Below, in pieces: positions 1 to 8,381 of a stretch of DNA of 64,000 nt; the first letter of the stretch is position 1; each line of letters begins with the position of its first letter. Origin of the DNA: Sphingobium cloacae (GTDB taxonomy: Bacteria > Pseudomonadota > Alphaproteobacteria > Sphingomonadales > Sphingomonadaceae); the NCBI RefSeq assembly GCF_002355855.1, contig NZ_AP017655.1, positions 2,731,001-2,795,000 on the forward strand, read 5' to 3'. The translations under genes and the position numbers were made by a program. The notes beneath the pieces are model-generated. The model worked only from the letters and a program-made list of their open reading frames with translations. It made no database searches and had not been told where the DNA came from.

Positions 1-596
1 CGCCGTGCGTCGCCAGTTTGGACGAAGGCGTTCGCCTACATCACGGCGACCGCATGGCATGGCTTCACATGCACTACGCCTACGGGCTGTTCTACACGTC
101 CAACGCGCTGCCCATGAAGGCGTCGGTGGACACGCTGAAGTTGGAAACGGCACGTCGCGTCGTCGCCTTGGAACGGGGCCATGCCGAACGGGCGCTAACG
201 GCCAACGGCTTCATCACCCGGTGGACCGACGAACAGTGCGAAGCCATCGCCAGCGAGATGGCCGAAGCGATGCCACGGCATAAGGGCGTCGTCCAAGCGG
301 TCGAACGCACCTTGGCCGAACGTCGCGACGAAGTGTTCGCCGACAAGTCACTTACTCGCGATGACGAACTATTCACCGTATATCAAATTCGTGCGTCGAA
401 CGTTCCGATGGAATTTGGCGTATCAATGATGCGTCATGGCATCGAAGTTATCAAAGAAGATGCTATCGTAACAATAGAACGTTCGTTGGACTATTTGTCG
501 GAATTGCGTTCAAATAAGGAATATCGCCGCTTTATTCCGCTACTGCGTGTTCTTACTTCACTTAGGCGGGTCCATGATGTAGTAATCGGCAACTAG
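1..596 (+). CDS. hypothetical protein, 5' end outside the window
   Basis: The frame ending at 596 is open to the left edge, so the gene probably begins before the window; a TTG at 18 is the first possible start inside it. The visible product is about 190 residues, soluble, rich in charged helices, with no membrane segment or signal peptide. I recognise no family. The last third is visibly more AT-rich than the first, which could mean a junction within the gene. It is followed at close spacing by other short unknown genes on the same strand. Function unknown. Confidence 0.5.
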   Translation, partial: PCVASLDEGVRLHHGDRMAWLHMHYAYGLFYTSNALPMKASVDTLKLETARRVVALERGHAERALTANGFITRWTDEQCEAIASEMAEAMPRHKGVVQAVERTLAERRDEVFADKSLTRDDELFTVYQIRASNVPMEFGVSMMRHGIEVIKEDAIVTIERSLDYLSELRSNKEYRRFIPLLRVLTSLRRVHDVVIGN

Positions 597-629
597 ATCA
601 TTCATTCACGCGGTGTTGGTGGCAGGATT

Positions 630-896
630 ATGTGGGCTTCGGGTTCAGAAAACAGCGGAAAGCCGGGCGCTTCGACGCCGACCCCTCCCCCTGTCCAGCC
701 GAAGCGGTATCGGTGCAAGCTGTCCAGCGTCGCCGACGTGAACCGCGAAATTCAGCGGGTCTATCGCGAATGCCGGTCGGGCTTGGTGGACGTAGGCGAC
801 GGGTCGAAGCTGGCGCACATTCTGTCGCTGATCGCACGTATTCACGAAACGTCGGACTTGGAAGCGCGGCTTGCTGCGTTGGAGGCGGGCCGGTGA
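630..896 (+). CDS. hypothetical protein, 88 aa
   Basis: A short protein with a proline-rich N-terminus (residues 10-25) and a charged helical remainder. An ATG at 630 follows a purine-rich stretch (aggatt). The stop at 894-896 lies one base before the ATG of the next gene at 898, which suggests translational coupling. No family recognised. The run of small coupled genes of unknown function looks like phage or mobile-element cargo, but nothing in the sequence proves that. Confidence 0.5.
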   Translation: MWASGSENSGKPGASTPTPPPVQPKRYRCKLSSVADVNREIQRVYRECRSGLVDVGDGSKLAHILSLIARIHETSDLEARLAALEAGR

Positions 897-897
897 C

Positions 898-1290
898 ATG
901 GCCAGTGCCATCGCACGTCGCATCGCCCGGCTTGAACATGGCCGCGCCGCTGTCGTGCCCAACGTCGTTGAAGTCGGGACCGGCGAAACCGACGAACAGG
1001 CCATCGCCCGCTTCGTCGCGCGACATGGCCGCGCCCCGGCGTCGTGCATCATGGTTCCGGCCCGCGCGACCGACGACGAACTTCCCACACTTGAAAGCAT
1101 GTGGGCAGACCAACAGCGCCGCCTTGTCGCCGACGCCCGCACCGAAACACGCAAATTGAAGGAAGAACCCAATGGCCGACGTAACGCCCAACGTGTCATT
1201 AGTCGCAACGCCGGAAGCCGTCAGCTTCCTGCAAAACTGCCAACTCCCCGTGCAGTTAAACGCGATGACCGGAAACCCGGCACACTATGA
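898..1290 (+). CDS. hypothetical protein, about 130 aa
   Basis: The ATG at 898 directly follows the stop of the preceding gene. The first 90 residues have convincing alternation of charged and hydrophobic positions (for example residues 30-60). The last 40 residues overlap the start of the next gene at 1172 in another frame and are very basic and low in complexity, so the C-terminus may be a chance extension or a true 119-nt overlap. No family recognised. Confidence 0.45.
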   Translation: MASAIARRIARLEHGRAAVVPNVVEVGTGETDEQAIARFVARHGRAPASCIMVPARATDDELPTLESMWADQQRRLVADARTETRKLKEEPNGRRNAQRVISRNAGSRQLPAKLPTPRAVKRDDRKPGTL

Positions 1291-1891
1291 TTATGACGCC
1301 GAAATCAACACGGCCATTACCAACCTTCAGGGCAAGGCCAAAGAAAGCGCAACTTTGGTCGCACGGCTAACACAGGACGAAGTTCGGACTTCGCCGTTGA
1401 AGCATCAGGAAGCGTCGAAGCTTGCGGGTCGGTTGGTTGAACTGGCCGAAGGGACGCAGCGCCTGTTGACCAGCAAGGCGAAGGGCTACATGGACGCTTC
1501 GTCGGACTTCATGGGCAAGACATTCACGCCGAACCCGCAGCGTGAAGGCTACTATCTTCGTGCCGCTGATTGGATTTCGCGCGAAGCCAAGAACGGCGAA
1601 GGCAACGGCTATAAGGCTATCCGTGAAGCCGTCACCGAAGACCCCGATTTCGCCGTTGCCATCTACAACACGTCGCATCGGTTGCTTGGCTTGCCCAAGG
1701 AACATGCGATGGATTTCGCCGAAAAGGCCGTCAAAGCTTTCGCCCCGGCGGCGCTTGATTACATCGAAAAGTCGCAGCGGCTGGACGAATTGGCGAAGCG
1801 GTATCCCGCGTTCATCGCGCAAGTTCGGTCGTCGTATTTCTCCCCGTTCGAACTGGCGAAGGTTCGGACCTACGTTGAAATGCCGTCGTGA
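1172..1891 (+). CDS. hypothetical protein, 239 aa
   Basis: A soluble, helix-rich protein starting at the ATG of 1172. No transmembrane segment, no metal-binding Cys/His cluster and no nucleotide-binding loop are visible. The middle (about residues 105-170) is rich in aromatic and charged residues. Its stop overlaps the GTG start of the next gene by four bases (GTGA at 1888-1891), the usual sign of translational coupling. I do not recognise the family. The context of coupled small unknown genes could be a phage or mobile-element remnant. Confidence 0.5.
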   Translation: MADVTPNVSLVATPEAVSFLQNCQLPVQLNAMTGNPAHYDYDAEINTAITNLQGKAKESATLVARLTQDEVRTSPLKHQEASKLAGRLVELAEGTQRLLTSKAKGYMDASSDFMGKTFTPNPQREGYYLRAADWISREAKNGEGNGYKAIREAVTEDPDFAVAIYNTSHRLLGLPKEHAMDFAEKAVKAFAPAALDYIEKSQRLDELAKRYPAFIAQVRSSYFSPFELAKVRTYVEMPS

Positions 1892-2463
1892 CACGCGCGC
1901 AAGAACGCCTTGCCGCGCTGTCCCGTTGGCTGGACAAATCGTCGGCGTCCTATCCCTCGCCAGTGTCGGCGCGTGAACCAAAGCGCAATTGGTTCGGGCG
2001 TCCGATACCGCATCCCATCGAAATGGTCGTCGTCGGTCGGTATGCGGAAATCCTGCCTTGGGACTTCGCGACGCTGCCCACGTCGGACTTCGACCGGCAA
2101 GCCTTGCCGTTGTTCGTTTCGCATGAACAGGCCGAACCGCTAAACCTTCCGCCGGTCGCCGACTTATCACCGCCAGCCGGGCAGGGGCGGGCGGCTGATC
2201 GCCTTCAGATGATCGTCGGTAAGATGGAAGACGGCGCTAGGACGCGGCCCGCTCTAGCCCCGTGGCGGGCCGATGAAGGCTGGCAGGACCGCCTATGCGC
2301 CATTGTGGGCATTCCATCGCCCGACATGTCCCTAACGGACGCCGTGGACGCCGCAGGGGCGTCGAACGTGAACCTTGACGCCTTCCCCCTGTTGGTTGTG
2401 CCCACATGGCATCTGACGGCCAAGGAACGGGCCAGCCTACGCCTTCCATTTATCCCGTCTTAG
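1888..2463 (+). CDS. hypothetical protein, 191 aa
   Basis: It starts at a GTG that overlaps the preceding stop (GTGA). Proline-rich linkers surround residues 85-105. The C-terminal half (115-190) looks like a compact domain with several Trp residues. There are no obvious catalytic motifs, signal peptide or membrane helices. It is the last gene of the tightly packed block that begins at the window edge; 129 bases separate it from the next gene. Family unknown. Confidence 0.5.
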   Translation: MTRAQERLAALSRWLDKSSASYPSPVSAREPKRNWFGRPIPHPIEMVVVGRYAEILPWDFATLPTSDFDRQALPLFVSHEQAEPLNLPPVADLSPPAGQGRAADRLQMIVGKMEDGARTRPALAPWRADEGWQDRLCAIVGIPSPDMSLTDAVDAAGASNVNLDAFPLLVVPTWHLTAKERASLRLPFIPS

Positions 2464-2592
2464 CGCGGCGTCTCGCCTTCCTTCCTTGCCGTCGCGCTTT
2501 GGGAAGCCCGGTTCAACGTAGGTGCCAGCGTTGGGCCGGGCTTTTCCGTTTCAGCCATTGCGAAGCGCGTTGTCGAATGTAGGTTCGTTCGT

Positions 2593-3441
2593 ATGAGCGA
2601 ATTTAATGATGAAGCGGGCAAAGAGTTTGACGCCGATTTCAAGGTCAACGGCTATTTGGCTACTGCTATGCGCCACATTCAGGCGCATATCAGAACCAAA
2701 TACCCTGATAGCTTCGCTATCGCCGACGAACTGAACAAACTTGGTCAAGCGTTCTACGTCGATAGCACTGAACTACTCACGGGACGATATTCTCACGATC
2801 CATTGTGCGTAGCAATTCAGCTTATCCCGCGCGCCCTATCGGCCTATCAAGCGTCGATACTGTCAGCAGAACGGGGAATGCACATCGAAGCGTTGACGTT
2901 GGCACGCTCGATCTATGAAACGGCATTTTGGCTTGGGTATCTCCACCAGACGCCAGACACGGCAAAAAATACGCTTTTCGCCGAAACCATCAGGCAAGAG
3001 TTGGAAGTTTATCGCCTTAGCATCGAAATTGTCAAAGATAATGCCGAACATTTGGCTGAAACACGATCACGAATGTCAGCATTGGGAAAGGAACTAAAGA
3101 AATATCCAAATTCATCCATTAAAATGAGCGACCTTGCTTCAAAGGCCGGATTTGGCAACCGCTATACCGAATATAGAATGTTATGCGGAAAGGCGGCGCA
3201 TGTAAGCGTTCAATCGACAATCCACTATCTCAACAGGCAGGACGACGGTTCCTTCAACGGTCATATCATTGGACCTGACGAAGATGCGGTTCCCGAAATC
3301 TTCGCGTTCGCCTGTGGTGCAATCATCATGGTGATTGAGGCAATGCGATGGCTTACAAAGGACACGTCCCGTGACGATGAATTTCAGGCTTTGATGGCAC
3401 GGTATGCCGCAACAATGGTTCCAACCGACGCCATATCGTAA
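2593..3441 (+). CDS. DUF5677-like protein
   Basis: This 282-residue, all-helical protein has the look of the DUF5677 group: a central helix with an R-[ST]-x-[YF]-E-T-like core (about residues 107-113, ARSIYETAFWLGYL) and a later conserved histidine after a short helix (CGKAAHVSV, about 200-208). Such proteins are HEPN-like in fold and often sit in genomic islands, but their activity is not established. The ATG at 2593 was chosen because it opens an acidic N-terminus typical of a gene start. It stands alone, with 129 bases upstream and about 390 bases downstream without a gene. Codon use is more AT-tolerant than in the later chromosomal block, compatible with acquired DNA. Confidence 0.6.
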   Translation: MSEFNDEAGKEFDADFKVNGYLATAMRHIQAHIRTKYPDSFAIADELNKLGQAFYVDSTELLTGRYSHDPLCVAIQLIPRALSAYQASILSAERGMHIEALTLARSIYETAFWLGYLHQTPDTAKNTLFAETIRQELEVYRLSIEIVKDNAEHLAETRSRMSALGKELKKYPNSSIKMSDLASKAGFGNRYTEYRMLCGKAAHVSVQSTIHYLNRQDDGSFNGHIIGPDEDAVPEIFAFACGAIIMVIEAMRWLTKDTSRDDEFQALMARYAATMVPTDAIS

Positions 3442-3834
3442 GACGTATCACTCACTGCATTCGACGCTAAAGCCCTATGGCCCCCATGTGGGCAAGGGCG
3501 CGTCAATGATGGCCGTTATGTTGGCCAGAAACTCACAATGCCCACAATAATGGCGGTTTTCCGCCATTCTATAGCGGACACCCTCTCCGCCACATATAAG
3601 TCATTGATATAGAACGATTTTTTCTCGTGCCGAAAAGCGCGCGGTTCCGCGCCATTTGGGGAGGCGGCCCGGTCTGCGGAGAGCGAATCTGGAGCAACAT
3701 CTGGTTGCTCTGACGGCTTTTTCTCCGTCGCCCATTTTGGCAGTACGGAGTGAGTAGCCATCGGCTACCTTTGTTGGCCCTGCAACGCAAAGCGGCGCCG
3801 AAGCGCCGCTGGTATCGTGACTGACTGAGATTTA
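3442..3834. other. non-coding gap with hairpins
   Basis: No convincing gene. The gap holds a perfect 7-bp hairpin with a TTTT loop at 3550-3567 (ATGGCGG/CCGCCAT) and another at 3791-3810 beside the recombinase-like frame. Short reading frames on the minus strand exist here but have no recognisable similarity; they may be decayed ends of the mobile DNA to the right. Confidence 0.4.
3791..3810 (-). terminator. hairpin downstream of the recombinase chimera
   Basis: A perfect 8-bp stem (AGCGGCGC/GCGCCGCT) with a CGAA tetraloop lies 25 bases past the minus-strand stop at 3835. It has no U-tract, so a terminator role is only a suggestion. Confidence 0.3.
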
Positions 3835-5079
3835 TCACATCCCGAACAAAGCGATCTGCTCGTTCCAGTCGATAGGCAGGTTGGCTGTACGCAGGGCTGT
3901 CGCGCTAACGGATGCAGGCTGGGTCCCGGCGAGGATGGCTTCAACGATGACCGGGGCAAGGAAGTTCAGCCGGACGACGCGCGATACCCATGAGTCGTTG
4001 ACCTTCTCCTGATCGGCAATGGTAGCGATATCGATCGTGCCGGTCTGAAGCTGCCGCCACCAGTTGCGGGCTTTGCGTAGCAACGCAATGAGGCCGGGAT
4101 CAGGCTTGCCCTGCGTGACGGGCCTGCCATCACGCTGGATCAGCCGGAGGGCCAGTCCCGTCCGGGTGAGACGAACCGGTTCGGTAAGAGTGATGCCGTC
4201 CGGACTATTGGCGGGATCTATCGTACAGGCCCTGCATAAGGCCGCGACCGATAGCCGGATTGCTATCTCGTGGGGATGGACGACCACCCTGGCCACCAGA
4301 TCGCTGATCACATCACGCTGTTTGTGGCGGACAGAAGCCGCAAGCTGCTCCGCCTTTTTGAGGATCGTGCGCAGACGATCACTTTCGAGCGTTATGCCAG
4401 CCTGTGTCAGCAGAGCCAGAGGATCATCAAGCGCTGTGGCAAGACTGGTGACCACGGCCGTTTCGATTTCCCGTGCCGGGATACGCAGACTATCGGTGGC
4501 GTGCCGGTCTGCATTATGCTGGAGTGATCGGTTCACATAATAACGATAGCGGACTTTCCCTTTGCAGGCATGGGCAGCGACCAGCGGCTCGCCGTGCTGA
4601 TCAACAATACGACTGGCAAGGAGGCTGGGCGAACTCGCTCTGCTGCCCGACCTCTCGCCCTGCCTGTTGGTGGCCAGCATCTGCTGGACAGCGTCCCATA
4701 TGTCCCGGTCGATGATCGCCTCATGTTTTCCGTCATGGATCTGACCTTTGTGATGGATTTCGCCAATGTAGATGGGATTGGAGAGCAGCTTGTAGATCTG
4801 CCCGCGGGTGAATGGACGACCACCTGTTACCCTCCGCGTCGTGGCGGTGCGTTCGGGAGCAATGATGCCTTCGCTGGCCAGTGCATCGGCAACCAACCGG
4901 ACATTCCCGAGATCGAGATAGCGCGCGAAGATGTGCCGTACGATATCGGCATGGTCCTCGACGATCGCCAGCGTCCTGCCATTGGGCTGGTAGCCAAGGG
5001 GCGGATTGCCGTCGTCACGCTGCGAGGCAGTCGAGAGAAGAATGAGCTGAAGGTCGGTGAGACGTGGGCTTTTGATCAT
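3835..5079 (-). pseudogene. possible separately translated part: DUF3489 start joined to recombinase remnant
   Basis: Within the chimera, an ATG at 5079-5077 is preceded by an AGGAG ribosome site about eight bases upstream. This is the natural start of a DUF3489-type gene. After about 26 residues the sequence switches to serine recombinase (PLGYQPNGRTLAIVEDH), as if a deletion had removed the rest of the DUF3489-like gene and the catalytic front of a nearby recombinase gene. These two gene types commonly sit together in alphaproteobacterial mobile regions (from memory). The product would be about 414 residues without a recombinase active site. Confidence 0.5.
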
Positions 5080-5868
5080 GGATGGTGCTCCTATTTCGGA
5101 GCGGCACCGCGCCGCTCCCACCATGAACCGCCGACATACAGGGTTGGCGGCGGCAAGGGCTTCCAGTTCGGTTTCGATCCGCACCACATCCCTCTGGAGC
5201 CGCTCGCACAGGTCGAGCACTGGCAGGATGCGCGGTCGCAGGTTGATGCCTTCGCGATCCTGGATGATCAGCAACTGCTCGACGACACGGTCGCGATAGG
5301 TAGCCGATGACTTGGCGCCAGGCTCGACCCGCCCACCATAGACACGCAACAAGCCGCGGATCATGTTCTCGTTGGCCAGGCGCTGCTGCACCAGGCGATG
5401 ACGCATGATGAGCTGGGCGCGCACCTCGAAGCAGGCGGCGCTCTTCACATAGACCTCGGTCAGATAGTCGCGGCCGGTGCGCGTGATCTCGGCAATGCCG
5501 CGTGCGTCATTGGTGTCGGTCTTGTTGCGCTTGAGCGATAGCACCCGGTGGACCTGCAGCGCGTCCATCACGGCGACCTGGTGGCCCTGCTTGCGCAGCC
5601 CGCCGGCGAGATGTGCCGACATCGCCCCCGTCTCCATGCCGACGACAGCCACGTTCGAGGCGAAGTTCTTCGCGAGGTAGCGCCCGATCTCGGTCGGATG
5701 CGTCTTCATCGAAACCTGGTGGACGACCTTGCCATCTCGATCCAGCACACAGACCGATGTCGACTTGAGGCCGACATCAAGGCCTACCCAGACGCGGCCA
5801 CATGCCGGGTCTACTTCTGCTGCTGCCCGGATCGCCAGGATCTCGGGGTTCGTGATCTTCTTCGTCAT
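3835..5868 (-). CDS. chimeric frame: IS110 N-terminus + DUF3489 start + serine recombinase C-terminus
   Basis: One uninterrupted 677-codon frame made of three parts. Residues 1-249 are the RuvC-like half of an IS110 transposase, with candidate DEDD residues D31 (GLDVG), E79 (GMET), D118 and D121 (KTDTNDA). The family's C-terminal Transposase_20 half is missing. Residues 264-288 match the conserved start of DUF3489-type small proteins (TDLQLILLSTASQRDDG). Residues about 290-677 are the back of a large serine recombinase: the 'Recombinase' domain (VEDHADIVRHIFARYLDLG, 302-321; LLSNPIYIGEIHHKG, 361-375) and a C-terminal region. The recombinase catalytic N-terminus with its Ser is absent. Neither enzyme is complete, so I expect neither transposition nor site-specific recombination. 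It could be a fossil or be expressed from an internal start at 5079. Confidence 0.75.
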   Translation of the reverse strand: MTKKITNPEILAIRAAAEVDPACGRVWVGLDVGLKSTSVCVLDRDGKVVHQVSMKTHPTEIGRYLAKNFASNVAVVGMETGAMSAHLAGGLRKQGHQVAVMDALQVHRVLSLKRNKTDTNDARGIAEITRTGRDYLTEVYVKSAACFEVRAQLIMRHRLVQQRLANENMIRGLLRVYGGRVEPGAKSSATYRDRVVEQLLIIQDREGINLRPRILPVLDLCERLQRDVVRIETELEALAAANPVCRRFMVGAARCRSEIGAPSMIKSPRLTDLQLILLSTASQRDDGNPPLGYQPNGRTLAIVEDHADIVRHIFARYLDLGNVRLVADALASEGIIAPERTATTRRVTGGRPFTRGQIYKLLSNPIYIGEIHHKGQIHDGKHEAIIDRDIWDAVQQMLATNRQGERSGSRASSPSLLASRIVDQHGEPLVAAHACKGKVRYRYYVNRSLQHNADRHATDSLRIPAREIETAVVTSLATALDDPLALLTQAGITLESDRLRTILKKAEQLAASVRHKQRDVISDLVARVVVHPHEIAIRLSVAALCRACTIDPANSPDGITLTEPVRLTRTGLALRLIQRDGRPVTQGKPDPGLIALLRKARNWWRQLQTGTIDIATIADQEKVNDSWVSRVVRLNFLAPVIVEAILAGTQPASVSATALRTANLPIDWNEQIALFGM
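5098..5118. repeat. perfect hairpin at the IS110/DUF3489 junction
   Basis: An 8-bp perfect inverted repeat, GGAGCGGC (5098-5105) and GCCGCTCC (5111-5118), with a 5-base loop sits exactly between the end of IS110 homology and the ribosome site of the DUF3489-like start. It may be a former terminator or the structure at which the truncation occurred. Confidence 0.5.
5119..5868 (-). mobile_element. IS110-family remnant, 3' end lost
   Basis: The transposase start and DEDD half are intact, but homology stops at about residue 249 (ANPVCRRFM), where a full IS110 protein would continue into its second domain of roughly 90 residues. The right boundary is taken from the end of protein similarity; the upstream end of the element cannot be placed from sequence alone. 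Confidence 0.6.
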
Positions 5869-6030
5869 CGCGTCTTCTCCCTTCCATCGTGCAGCACCAT
5901 CGTGCGCCCATTGGCAGGAGAGAAAAGACCTCAGCTAAACCACACCCGGACATGCCATCACGCAAACGGCGGTCGGACGAGAAGCTGCGATCCCGCAGGC
6001 CCGACAGGTCGAGTTCGAAGGAATATCGCG

Positions 6031-6909
6031 ATGAGTGTCACGTCCCACAGCAAAAAAGGCCTCTTGCTGATTGCCATGCTGGCCGGAGCAGGATCGGCCG
6101 GCGCCTCCGCCCAGACGCAGGGGCCGCCGCAGTCCGACCTTTCGGCCACGATCTATACATCGCCCGCTGAAACGGCGGAGATGACCGAAGGCCCGGAAGT
6201 GAAAGGCATCATTTCCGCGCGCAGCGACGACAAGGTGCAGGTCACCACAGCCGACGGCGCCCGCACGGTCGTGGCCGTCAACGACGCCACCAAGATCAGC
6301 GCAAGCAAGGGCCTTTTCGGCCTCGGCCGCAGCAAGCTTGCGGCGGACTCGCTGCTCAACGGCCTGCCGGTCACCATCCGGACGTTGCAGTCGGGCGGCG
6401 ACCTGGTGGCGAGCCGGATCACGCTTCAGAACAAGGATCTCAGGACCGCGTCCATGATCCACAACGGCACCGCCCAGCGCTTCGACGAGCAAACCGCCGC
6501 CACGGAGGCGCTGCGCGGCCGGATGGGCGAGATCGACCAGTATAATGTCAAGAGCACGACGAACGTGAATTTCGATACCGGCAAGGCGGTGCTCTCCGCA
6601 CAGGCGAAAAACGATCTGTGCGCGACCGCCACCGCCGCCGAGGGCATGGACAACGCCCTGCTGCTGGTCGTGGGTTATACCGATGCCACGGGAGAGCTGG
6701 AATATAATCAGGAACTGAGCGAGAAGCGCGCCGGCCGCGTCGTCAATTACCTTCAGCAGGCCTGCGGCTGGAAGCCCTATCGCATGCTGACGCCCACCGG
6801 CATGGCCGAGGCGGACCCGGTGGCGAGCAACGACACCAGCGAAGGCAAGGCGCAGAACCGCCGCGTGGCGGTGAATGTGCTGGTCAGCAAGGGGCTTGAC
6901 GGCTTGTGA
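6031..6909 (+). CDS. OmpA-family outer-membrane/peptidoglycan-binding protein
   Basis: 292 residues. An N-terminal signal peptide (KKGLLLIAMLAGAGSAGASAQ, about 8-28) directs it across the inner membrane. The C-terminal OmpA domain (about 177-287) shows the family's NFDTGKAVL strand, GYTDATGELEYNQELSEKRA helix region and the final NRRVAVNV motif whose Arg contacts peptidoglycan. The middle (about 55-140) is a small beta-rich domain. The ATG at 6031 follows a GAAGGA ribosome site and gives a proper signal peptide; the much longer upstream extension of the frame runs antisense to the IS110 remnant and is rejected. It likely anchors the envelope to the cell wall. It stands alone, upstream of minus-strand stress genes. 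Confidence 0.85.
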   Translation: MSVTSHSKKGLLLIAMLAGAGSAGASAQTQGPPQSDLSATIYTSPAETAEMTEGPEVKGIISARSDDKVQVTTADGARTVVAVNDATKISASKGLFGLGRSKLAADSLLNGLPVTIRTLQSGGDLVASRITLQNKDLRTASMIHNGTAQRFDEQTAATEALRGRMGEIDQYNVKSTTNVNFDTGKAVLSAQAKNDLCATATAAEGMDNALLLVVGYTDATGELEYNQELSEKRAGRVVNYLQQACGWKPYRMLTPTGMAEADPVASNDTSEGKAQNRRVAVNVLVSKGLDGL

Positions 6910-6964
6910 GGGGTGCGGGGCGGGCTTCGTCCCCGCCCCTCGTTCCTTAGCTGGCCGCCCCGGT

Positions 6965-7477
6965 TCAGGCGGCGATCAGCTGCACCGCACTGGGTTTGGC
7001 GAGCGGCAGGCCCCCATTCTTCGCCTGGGCCAGCAGCTCTTCCTTCCGCGCCAGCATCAGGTCGCGCAGGACGACCAGATCCACATCGGTCCTGCGGCAT
7101 TGCGCGAACATGCCTTCGGAAGGCATTTCCTCCTCATGGACATGGTGCTTGATGTCCTCGGACAGCACCTTGACCTTCGCGTCGTAGAAATCGTCGTCGG
7201 GCGATCCCGCCTCGATGTCGTTGATCAGCACCTTGGCGCCGTCATGCTCCACATAGGCTTCGTCCAGCGTGTCGTCCTCTATCCTGCCCCGGAATGCGGG
7301 ATAGAAAATCTCTTCTTCTATCGCCGTATGGATTTTGAGTTCGGTGCAGATGTCCCGCGCCAGACTTTGCCTGCGGTCCGCGGAACGGGCCTTTTCATAT
7401 TGATCGAACAGATGCTCGACCTTGCGGTGGTCGGCCTTGAGCAAGGCGATCGCGTCAGTGAATTGGGGGGTAGCCAT
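6965..7477 (-). CDS. hemerythrin-domain protein
   Basis: 170 residues, cytoplasmic. The HHE cation-binding bundle is visible: H17 (ADHRK), H50 and nearby Glu (IHTAIEEEIFYP), H78 (VEHDGAK) and H113 with E117 (HVHEEEMP), spaced as in diiron hemerythrins. Such proteins bind O2 or NO, or sense iron and oxidative state. The ATG at 7477 is chosen because a strong AGGAGG ribosome site lies upstream; a longer frame to 7588 adds a basic segment with no similarity. It lies next to an iron-permease-like gene on the same strand, fitting an iron or oxidative-stress setting. Confidence 0.85.
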   Translation of the reverse strand: MATPQFTDAIALLKADHRKVEHLFDQYEKARSADRRQSLARDICTELKIHTAIEEEIFYPAFRGRIEDDTLDEAYVEHDGAKVLINDIEAGSPDDDFYDAKVKVLSEDIKHHVHEEEMPSEGMFAQCRRTDVDLVVLRDLMLARKEELLAQAKNGGLPLAKPSAVQLIAA

Positions 7478-7624
7478 CAGAGCCTCCTTGGCATTCTTCC
7501 TGAAGGCACGAAGCATCGAAACGGCGCGGCGGTTCCACGCGACCGGCTCGCAGTACGGCCAACGGAGCGCGCGGTTGATCCGGATCAAGGGACCGGCATC
7601 CCGACGCGCTCCGCGCCTTCCCTT

Positions 7625-8032
7625 CTACCGGCGGCCGAGCAGGCGTTCGACCGTCGCATGGGCGGGCGGCCGCCCGGACGCGGGGTCCTGTTCCTTTTCG
7701 AGCCGCGCGCGAATCTCCTCGATCTCCGTGTCGGTCAGATGTTCGATGCCGATGAATTCGGCGCGCGCGTCCCGGATCGCGCGCAGCAGTTCGTCCAGCT
7801 TGGCCTGCATGGCGCAGGCATCCCGGTTCTGGGTGTTCTGGACCAGGAACACCATCAGGAAGGTGACGATGGTCGTGCCGGTGTTGATCACCAGCTGCCA
7901 CACTTCGGAAAAGGCGAAGATCGGCCCGGTGACCGCCCAGGCAAGGACCAGCACGGCCGCCAGAATGAAGGTGGCGGGCTTTCCGGCGAGGGAGGCGATG
8001 CGCCCGGCGATTTTCGTGAAGAACTTATTCAT
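7625..8032 (-). CDS. low-affinity iron permease-like membrane protein
   Basis: 135 residues with two hydrophobic segments (about 14-36 and 43-62: FILAAVLVLAWAVTG and LVINTGTTIVTFLMVFLVQ) followed by a cytoplasmic helix with the family motif NTQNRDACAMQAKLDELL. This is the short bacterial form annotated as 'low affinity iron permease'; transport activity is not proven for it. The ATG at 8032 overlaps the TAA of the small upstream gene (ATGAATAA), so the two are probably translated together. It belongs to a minus-strand pair ahead of the hemerythrin gene. Confidence 0.75.
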   Translation of the reverse strand: MNKFFTKIAGRIASLAGKPATFILAAVLVLAWAVTGPIFAFSEVWQLVINTGTTIVTFLMVFLVQNTQNRDACAMQAKLDELLRAIRDARAEFIGIEHLTDTEIEEIRARLEKEQDPASGRPPAHATVERLLGRR

Positions 8033-8195
8033 GGCCCAGCTCTCCATGTCCGTGCGGCCTGGCATGGCCCTTCGCGCGCGGATAGCGCCGGTCGATCCGC
8101 GCGATCAGCCCGTCGGCCTGTTCGCCGCCCGCATATCGCGGCGGCTGGTCGACCCTGGCCTCCATGATCCACCCATAGGCATAGCGCTTCATCAT
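8025..8195 (-). CDS. small hypothetical protein, 56 aa
   Basis: A small basic protein starting at an ATG (8195) with a GGAG ribosome site eight bases upstream. Its stop lies inside the start region of the iron-permease-like gene, giving an 8-base overlap. No membrane segment; the C-terminus is rich in His and Gly. The overlap and ribosome site support translation, possibly as a leader coupling expression of the next gene. Family unknown. Confidence 0.45.
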   Translation of the reverse strand: MMKRYAYGWIMEARVDQPPRYAGGEQADGLIARIDRRYPRAKGHARPHGHGELGHE

Positions 8196-8330
8196 GCTCT
8201 TCTCCTGCGGCAATCCCCCTCGCGCTCATGGCGTTCAGAACGCCGTCCCCGGCGCGAGGTTCAAATCCCGGCGGCGGGGTGGGCCGAGGATATGCCGTAC
8301 CCGATGCGGGGAGGAGGCCCCGGCGCGGGA

Positions 8331-8355
8331 TGAACTCTCTCGGCCAAGCTTCGTT
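8331..8355 (+). promoter_or_regulatory. EcfG-like general-stress promoter
   Basis: TGAAC (8331-8335) and CGTT (8352-8355) are separated by 16 bases, close to the alphaproteobacterial general-stress consensus GGAAC-N16/17-CGTT with one mismatch in the -35 box. It lies 27 bases before the SDR start codon. Suggestive, not proven. Confidence 0.4.
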
Positions 8356-8381
8356 GGGATGGGTGCAGCAGGAGAAACCCC

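Noticed and set aside
8256..8280. tRNA T-arm-like sequence (AGGTTCAAATCC)
   Set aside because: The bases around the TTCAAAT loop do not form a 5-bp T stem, and no acceptor, D or anticodon arm is found nearby.
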